In this document: positions 1 through 5,800 of the stretch, piece by piece
Numbering within the stretch: the first letter of the stretch is position 1
How the letters are laid out: every line of letters starts with the position of its first letter
Assembly: GCA_001773295.1 (NCBI GenBank)
Contig: MEWG01000027.1
Span: 60,707-67,502, forward strand
Source: a candidate division WWE3 bacterium RIFOXYD1_FULL_39_9
GTDB taxonomy: Bacteria > Patescibacteriota > WWE3 > UBA101185 > UBA10185
Direction: 5' to 3'
DNA: 6,796 bases
Notes under the pieces: generated by a model
The model's database searches: none
What the model saw: the letters and a program-made list of their open reading frames with translations, nothing else
What the model was told of the DNA's origin: nothing
Made by a program: the position numbers and the translations under genes

Positions 1-1931
1 TTTGCGCAGTCGGCTAAATACAAATCGGTATCCGTAACATTTCGGTACGCAATTTTGCAATCGTCTGTGCCATTGGAACAATCTATATCAGAGACATCGC
101 CAACATTATCGGTATTGTTGCATCCGGTAGCAAAAGTGCAGCTGGCTGCACCGTCGATTAAACTAATTGTGCCTGTGGAGCAGGTTTCGGTGTTGCAATC
201 TCCCATGTACAGGTCAGACCCACCCCGATACACAGAGAATTTACAATCAGCGCCGCCATTGGAACAGTCCAGCGAATTCTCACCTGTGTATGAAGTATTA
301 GTACTACAGCCCGTTAAGGTACATCCTGCAGAACCGTCTAGTATTGTTCGAGTGGCAACGTTGCAAGTTTCGGAATCGCAATCGATAAACATAAGGTCGT
401 AACCACTACCGGAGTTCTCGTAATATAGAACCTTACAGTTGTCTGAGCCTTGGGAGCAGTCGATAACAGGCATTACCCCTGTGGTTGCAGCTTCTTCACA
501 TCCGGTGGCTGTACAACCGGTATCGCCGTCCAGAACGACAGTCCGGCCGGTTGTACAGTCGGCGTCGTCGCAATCTCTAAACCTAAGAGCTGATGAAGTG
601 GTGTCGTAATAGACCATTTTGCAATTTGTTCCGGCGTTATCGCAGTAAATATCTAGGTAATCGCCGAGATCTTTATCCGTAAGTTCGCCATCAATGTAAC
701 TTGCCGTACCGGTACTGCAGGTGGCGTCGCCGCAGTCTGCAAACCTGAGGTCTTCGTTTATTGCCGTAATGTTGTAAAGCACTTTACAGTCGGTAGCACC
801 CAAGGAGCAATTTATCGAGGTATCAGAAGTGTTTACGGCCGAGCCGGTAATACATCCTGTTAATCCACAACTGGTGTACCCGTCTACTTCATAGCGTGTG
901 CTGGCTTCACCATCACAGTTAGCAGCATCACAATCCACCATATAGGCAACTGAATTAGTGAAGGCAGCATAGCTAATTTTGCAGTCCGAACCTCCGCCTG
1001 TGCAATCAATGTCAGGTCTGTAACCAACGTTACCGGTTGCATCGCAATTTGATAACGCACAGCCGGTATTACCATCTAAGAGTGTTCTGGTGCCGATACT
1101 GCAAGTTTCATCTCCACAATCCCCTAGGAATAAATCATTATTATCAAAGCCCTGATAGATAACTTTACAATCGGCTCCGTTTACTGTGTCCGATTTACAG
1201 TCCAGACTGCTTCGCATATAAACCCCGGTATCACAGCCAGTCAGAACACAACCGGCAGTTCCATCTAGAATTCGGGTGATACCGGTACTGCAGGTTTCAT
1301 CCCCGCAATCGGCAAAACTAATATCGTTATTGGTATCGTCAAAATAAGTGATTTTACAGTCGTCAGCACCTGCCGAGCAGTCGATGGACGAATACAATCC
1401 CGTGACTTTATTGGCCGCACCCGTAAGAGTATTGCCGGATGCCGCCCCATCTAAAGTCCTTGCTGTTCCTGCTGTGCAAGTTCCGTTATCACAATCTGCA
1501 AATCTAAGATCCAAACCGTTGTAATAACTTATTTTGCAATCTGTGGCGTCTGTATGGCAATCCATGGACACATCCGAGCTGTGACCTGTGGTTGTTAAAC
1601 AGCCGGTTAATGGACAGCCCACGGCGCCGTCTACTAGGTTACGCGTACCTTCAGAGCAGGTTTCGTTATCACAATCGATAAAATACAGATCATCACCGCC
1701 CGCATAGGAAATTTTGCAATTATCACTGCCGCCCACACAGTCAAAGCCGATGGCGCTATCGACAGGGCTGCTGTCTGTCTCGCACCCGGTAATTTCGCAA
1801 CCCGTATGACCATCTAAGATCGTAATTGTGCCCACATCGCACGCCGCATTGTCACAGTCCATAAACATGATGGCGGAATTGCCGTAGTCGTAATAAGCAA
1901 TCTTGCAATTGTCGGCTGTAGGACAGTCAAC
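1..1931 (-). repeat. Array of eleven Cys-rich protein repeats (ten full, one partial)
   Basis: This is coding repeat structure within the DUF2341 protein. Units start at residues 294, 356, 416, 476, 536, 601, 666, 721, 783, 847 and 909, that is at bases 1931, 1745, 1565, 1385, 1205, 1010, 815, 650, 464, 272 and 86; the last is cut by the edge. Each full unit has 55-65 residues in the order DC, a short loop, (D/N)CK plus a strand such as ISYYD, then DLxFxDC, a C-x4-C pair, a Thr-rich strand, (L/V/I)DG, and a GCxxTGC loop. The Lys after the second Cys and the Asp before the third Cys occur in all eleven units; DG occurs in all ten full ones. Units 3 and 7 lack the last two cysteines. The pattern recalls beta-propeller blades with ISYYD and DLKVAHC motifs; that homology is from memory. 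Confidence 0.88.
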
Positions 1932-2810
1932 TTCAGCTTGAATACCCACTCTTCCGGCTTGTTTATCGGCATCCAGATTGGCGATAACCGCTTCAAAGTA
2001 GGCGGTATCGCCGGTATATTTTGTACCGTCGAAGTTGACAATCCCGAGGGAATTGTCTGATGGGGCAGTGGAAGATGTTGTGGTGGTAGTGTAAGTTTGA
2101 TCAATAATGTTTATTTGTTCTTGTAAATCGGCAGTTGGGCTGAGTACACCGTCATTATTTTGAGGAGTAGTATCAAATACAGTCGTGCCAGACGCTTCAT
2201 CAAACAGAAGTAGCGCTACAGGTCCGGGTCCAACGGCTTCTGTGCCCTGAGTCGGTCCGGATGTTGGAGTAAATGTTGTTTCAGAAAAGTTTGAATTTGT
2301 TGTTCCGTTAGTAGCGGAGATGTTTCCATAATAGTGATAAATTAAATTTTCTCCGGAAACAATTGATGGAACCAGGATGTAATAGTCAGTTGACGAGCCG
2401 TTGCAGCCCTCAGTTGCTGTATCTATATAGTATTTAAGTTCGATGCCGTTTGCGTCTGTAAATCTTGAGTTTCCACAATCATCTTGCATCTGACCTGCGG
2501 CAATCAATGTAGCAGTATCAATGTCCACTTTTATTTTTTGATATGTTTCTGCAGAGCCTGTATTGCCAAAAGTTATAGGAGTTCTGTATACATATGTCTC
2601 ATCCCACCAATCAGGTCGTACTCGAGCTTTGTCGTTATTGATTAGCGAAACAATACCAAAAGTGATAGAGACAAATAATAAGGTTGTGGTAATAAGAATA
2701 ATCGGCTTGCCATATTTTCCATTTAATGTTCTTTTAATGTTTGGTTCTACTCGTTTTACAATTTTATTTACAAATTTCACGAGTACATCTACCCTCAGTC
2801 TCCTTGCCAT
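1..2810 (-). CDS. Membrane-anchored DUF2341 protein with Cys-rich beta-propeller-like repeats (3'-partial)
   Basis: From ATG 2810 the minus strand reads 936 codons without a stop to the left edge, so the C-terminus is missing. Residues 1-36 are strongly basic and probably cytoplasmic. Residues 37-57 form one hydrophobic segment, probably an uncleaved signal anchor, with the rest outside. Residues 67-165 resemble DUF2341: WWDETYVYRTPITF, then LIAAGQMQDDC, RFTDANG and YHYYGN, with two cysteines (112 and 136). Residues 194-226 look like the opening of a LamG/concanavalin domain (LLFDEASGTTVFD, NNDGVL) that is not completed. A Thr-rich linker (240-248) follows. From residue 294 to the edge there are ten full and one partial Cys-rich repeats. 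The visible part has 61 cysteines, all after the membrane segment. ATG 2810 is preferred because AGGA lies 8 nt upstream; an in-frame ATG at 2876 would add 22 residues. The frame, anchor and repeats are seen directly. DUF2341 is likely from remembered pattern. Function is unknown; a surface or contact role is inferred. Confidence 0.9.
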   Translation of the reverse strand, partial: MARRLRVDVLVKFVNKIVKRVEPNIKRTLNGKYGKPIILITTTLLFVSITFGIVSLINNDKARVRPDWWDETYVYRTPITFGNTGSAETYQKIKVDIDTATLIAAGQMQDDCGNSRFTDANGIELKYYIDTATEGCNGSSTDYYILVPSIVSGENLIYHYYGNISATNGTTNSNFSETTFTPTSGPTQGTEAVGPGPVALLLFDEASGTTVFDTTPQNNDGVLSPTADLQEQINIIDQTYTTTTTSSTAPSDNSLGIVNFDGTKYTGDTAYFEAVIANLDADKQAGRVGIQAEVDCPTADNCKIAYYDYGNSAIMFMDCDNAACDVGTITILDGHTGCEITGCETDSSPVDSAIGFDCVGGSDNCKISYAGGDDLYFIDCDNETCSEGTRNLVDGAVGCPLTGCLTTTGHSSDVSMDCHTDATDCKISYYNGLDLRFADCDNGTCTAGTARTLDGAASGNTLTGAANKVTGLYSSIDCSAGADDCKITYFDDTNNDISFADCGDETCSTGITRILDGTAGCVLTGCDTGVYMRSSLDCKSDTVNGADCKVIYQGFDNNDLFLGDCGDETCSIGTRTLLDGNTGCALSNCDATGNVGYRPDIDCTGGGSDCKISYAAFTNSVAYMVDCDAANCDGEASTRYEVDGYTSCGLTGCITGSAVNTSDTSINCSLGATDCKVLYNITAINEDLRFADCGDATCSTGTASYIDGELTDKDLGDYLDIYCDNAGTNCKMVYYDTTSSALRFRDCDDADCTTGRTVVLDGDTGCTATGCEEAATTGVMPVIDCSQGSDNCKVLYYENSGSGYDLMFIDCDSETCNVATRTILDGSAGCTLTGCSTNTSYTGENSLDCSNGGADCKFSVYRGGSDLYMGDCNTETCSTGTISLIDGAASCTFATGCNNTDNVGDVSDIDCSNGTDDCKIAYRNVTDTDLYLADCA
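2133..2231 (-). other. LamG/concanavalin-like start fragment (residues 194-226)
   Basis: The run VALLLFDEASGTTVFD followed by NNDGVL is the usual opening of a LamG-type jelly-roll domain, where it is normally followed by well over 100 residues of beta sandwich. Here the pattern stops after about 30 residues. It gives way to a Gln/Thr-rich linker and a short FDGTKYTGDTAYFEAVIANL stretch before the Cys repeats. It may be a remnant, or a LamG domain diverged beyond recognition by eye. Confidence 0.5.
2316..2612 (-). other. DUF2341-like domain (residues 67-165 of the Cys-rich protein)
   Basis: The order of short motifs fits DUF2341, a domain of secreted and cell-surface proteins: an aromatic start (WWDETYVYRTPITF), a valine/isoleucine strand (KIKVDIDTATLI), AGQMQDDC, RFTDANGIEL, a YILVP strand and a closing YHYYGN. 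It sits directly after the membrane segment, so it would lie just outside the cell. The two cysteines at residues 112 and 136 are the only ones before the repeat array and could pair. The match is from memory of the family. Confidence 0.75.
2640..2702 (-). other. Single transmembrane segment / signal anchor (residues 37-57)
   Basis: Twenty-one residues, beginning IILITTTLLF and ending GIVSLI, carry no charge. They are preceded by 36 residues with about eleven Lys/Arg and few acids. By the positive-inside rule the N-terminus is cytoplasmic and the rest of the protein extracytoplasmic. There is no clear signal-peptidase site or lipobox, so an uncleaved anchor is more likely than a secreted form. 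Confidence 0.85.
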
Positions 2811-2817
2811 ATTCTTA

Positions 2818-2846
2818 ATCCTAACAACCAAAAAATTCAATTTCAA
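2818..2846 (-). promoter_or_regulatory. Possible weak internal promoter before the Cys-rich gene
   Basis: TTGAAA (2846-2841) and TAGGAT (2823-2818) are separated by 17 bp and match the sigma-70 consensus at 5 of 6 and 4 of 6 positions. Transcription would begin at or next to ATG 2810 and give a leaderless message. The -10 candidate overlaps the AGGA ribosome site, so the two readings compete. The region is AT-rich, where such matches arise by chance; co-transcription with the fibre gene is the simpler reading. Confidence 0.2.
2819..2822 (-). promoter_or_regulatory. Ribosome binding site supporting ATG 2810
   Basis: AGGA on the minus strand lies 8 nt before ATG 2810, normal Shine-Dalgarno spacing, and decides the start chosen for the Cys-rich protein. 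The competing in-frame ATG at 2876 has GGTGG 7 nt upstream (2884-2888), but those bases also encode the two Trp codons at the end of the fibre protein, so they may not be a real site. Confidence 0.6.
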
Positions 2847-2865
2847 TTCTTGACTTTTTAGTAAT

Positions 2866-5800
2866 TTATTCAACATTTAGTATCCACCAATCAAAACTTA
2901 TATCTGTGTAGTAGGGCAGATCAATTCCCACTTTAAATGAGGTTCCGGCAGTTTTTTCTAACACGATTAATGACTGGCCATTTGTGCTGGAAGTGGCAGT
3001 TACAAATATCTTGGAGTTTGCTTTGACGTCGGTGTTGTTAATTATTATTTCGGTTTGACCTGCAGTTATTACGGCACTTCCAACTAAGGTTGAACTGCCC
3101 TTGACTGAGAATTCGTCGGCAACAACTTTTTCGGCACTTATAGTTCCGTTTACGGTCATATTTCCGTTAGGTTCAATTACAACTTTTCCGTTAAACAGAT
3201 TTACATTTCCGGCTAATTCTTTTTGCAAGTATAGTGATTGAGCGTCGCATAAGGCTGTGTTGGTAGTTCCAAGTGTTTCGTTGTAGCAAGTCGGCCCCAC
3301 TATCCCTATAGAATTATTTAGTGAATCTATTTCGATCAAACCCGCCATTAAATCTCCTGTTACAACTAAGTCGGATAGGGTAGTGCTTCCGGTTACGTTA
3401 AGATCCGTAGTTACTGCCAGCTCACCATTGTTATTTTGTAGTCCAAGTGCAGCTACCATATCCTTAAATTCAGTGTATAAAGCTTCGATTTGATTTAGTA
3501 CTCCGGTTGGATCTGTAAGTAGACTAATTAGATTGAACGAAGATGTCGACTGGGATGATTCTGTCGATTCGGTTGACTGAGTGCCAGATGAAAGTCCCAG
3601 TAGCTCCTTGATTAATGCTACGTCAGTGGTTACTGTATCAACCTCAGTATCGAGAGTGCCAAGTGTGATTCCTAGATTGTCATAGTTTTGTGATAATTGA
3701 GCAAGATCTGTTTCCAGATTGGTTATTCTTGCATCAAATCCGGTAGATGTGTTGGTAAGTTGATCCGCGGTTGTTTGAACATCGGTTTGTAGTTGTGCTG
3801 TTTGAACCGCAACCTGTCCAAAACTATCAAGTTCTAATTGTTGTTCCTGTAAAGCACCCAAAAGTACCACACCTAATCTGTCGTATTTAATCCCTCTTGG
3901 AGTTACACCGTCTGCGGCATAGTGTACTAAGTAGGGCAGTACTTCATTAACTTCTTCAGCAATCAAACCAAAGTCATCGACACCTGGGGTTACAGTCTTC
4001 TCGTTCCATTCGAAGGTAACAGGATTTAGTTTCATTACATCCGCAAGACTTACATTAAGATCCTGAATGTCGTCCTTAAATATCTCGCTGGACGCTATTT
4101 GAATTAGTTGGTTGTTTGAGTCAAAGTACATAGCTGTTCCAGTTCCAACCGGAATTGTCGCTACTCTTGCGTTGCCGTTTACGTTTAATGAATAGTCACC
4201 AGGGGCGGTTGTTCCGATTCCTACTGAACCACTTACTAATAGACCGTTGGTTGGGGCTGTGCTCGCGCCTGCGTATGAACCGATCACCATATTTCCAGAC
4301 ACATCAAGTTTGTTTTGTGGGTTAGACACCCCGATACCGATTCTGCTATTTGTTGTGTCAAGATTTAGCAAGTAAGAACTAAAGTTGAGCGCTGAAGTAG
4401 ATGTTGCTAAGTCCCAAGTTTGAGCTTGGCTTAGGGTTACTCCTCCGGCGGCATCCAGCACCACATCGCCGTTGTTGTAGGTTCTCAATGTTAAGTTGTT
4501 GCTTTCAAAGCTTTCGCCGGCAACAAGATAAAGCGAAGCATACGATTCGATGTAGCTAGATGTCTGATTTGTAAATTGTATGTCGTGAGCTACAGAAACA
4601 TCTCCTGATGCAGCAAATGTATGAGGCAGATAAGAAGTGATCAACGATTGATCTATGGTAAAGAGTGCAGAGCTGTCGTCATAAATTGCCAAAATATTTC
4701 CACCATCAAGAACTCCGTTTGCACCTACATTAATCTTAAATAAGTCACCGGTTGCGGTAGATGAAGACACCGGAGACCAATCGATACTTGTCAAAGCACC
4801 GGTTAAGGCTGTAGCAGTTGATGTTATTGAAAGGCCGGTTCCTGAGGTTAAACCATCAAATGAGAATAATGAACCTGTTCCGGTTGTTACGGAGTCAGCT
4901 GTTACATTTAATGCGCCAGTTGTTGTAGTGCTCACAACGTCAAGTTTGTATGATGGGTTTGTTGTACCAATTCCAAGTTGTGAATCGCCGGTATCCCAGA
5001 AGAATTCGTCTGAACCTGTTACTGATTCCGCGCCATCCCAGAAAGTTACTTGGCCGGCTGATCCTGTACCTGAAAGGCTTCCGCCACCGCCTGTCGTACA
5101 TTCCCAAACCTGTCTGCTGGAATCCCAAGAAAGTGTTTGATTATCTGAACATCCGCCAAGCATTCTTAGTCCACCTGCGGTTACTTCTAGTCCGCTATTT
5201 GACGCAGTTACAGATGTAGTGGATGTTGTGGTTGCGTCTATGGTTAACGCATTGCTTGATACAGTTAGACCATCTCCGGATAGATCTGTGAAATTCTCAC
5301 TATTTATTGTGAATGTCCCGCCAATTGTTGTTGATGACAGGTACGATGTTGAGTCAACTTCAAGGTTGCCAAAGATGTAGAGGTCTTCGTTTGCCGAGGC
5401 GTTATCGAACGTGTACCCACTGTTTGGTGCTGCATGTATGTCTCCTGCAACCAGATGAAGTTTGCTGTCCGGATTAGTTGTTCCAATTCCAACATTACCG
5501 CCAGTTGTTATTGACATAAGTGTGTTTCCTCCAGATTTAAAGTAATATCCACCGGTGTTTTGTTCAAAGTACATATTACTGACATTGCGGTACATATTGA
5601 AATATAATCCGCTGGTTTGACTGGCCCCGTAACCAAAATTAAATACATATCCAGCTCCATCTGTAACTCTGAGAGTCGCATCTCCAAGGTTTGCTGATTT
5701 TATATCTAGGTTGGCTGCGGGGACTGTGTTCCCAATTCCAACATATGTGCCAGTGTCATAAAGTAAACCTGTAGAAAGTGTGTTGTTATCAGTCCATCTA

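Larger units (their letters stand above)
2811..2865 (-). other. Short intergenic junction, probable operon
   Basis: Fifty-five AT-rich bases separate the TAA of the fibre gene from ATG 2810. The only inverted repeat (2859-2850 with 2840-2831) is A/T-rich with an internal mismatch and a 9-nt loop, too weak for a convincing intrinsic terminator. If ATG 2876 were used the genes would overlap by 11 bp, giving translational coupling. Both readings favour one transcript. Confidence 0.6.

Noticed and set aside
55..402. Plus-strand 115-codon ORF
   Set aside because: It is antisense to repeat units 9-11, low in complexity, and arises from the repeated codon pattern of the real gene.
1..1931. CRISPR-like or non-coding tandem repeat
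   Set aside because: The period is 165-195 bases and conserved only in protein sequence; there are no identical short repeats with unique spacers.
2563..2853. Plus-strand 96-codon ORF with hydrophobic stretches
   Set aside because: It lies opposite the anchor and DUF2341-like part of the Cys-rich gene; its hydrophobic runs mirror that coding sequence and it has no recognisable domain.
2830..2859. Intrinsic terminator between the genes
   Set aside because: The stem is almost all A/T with a mismatch and a large loop, with no GC-rich core.
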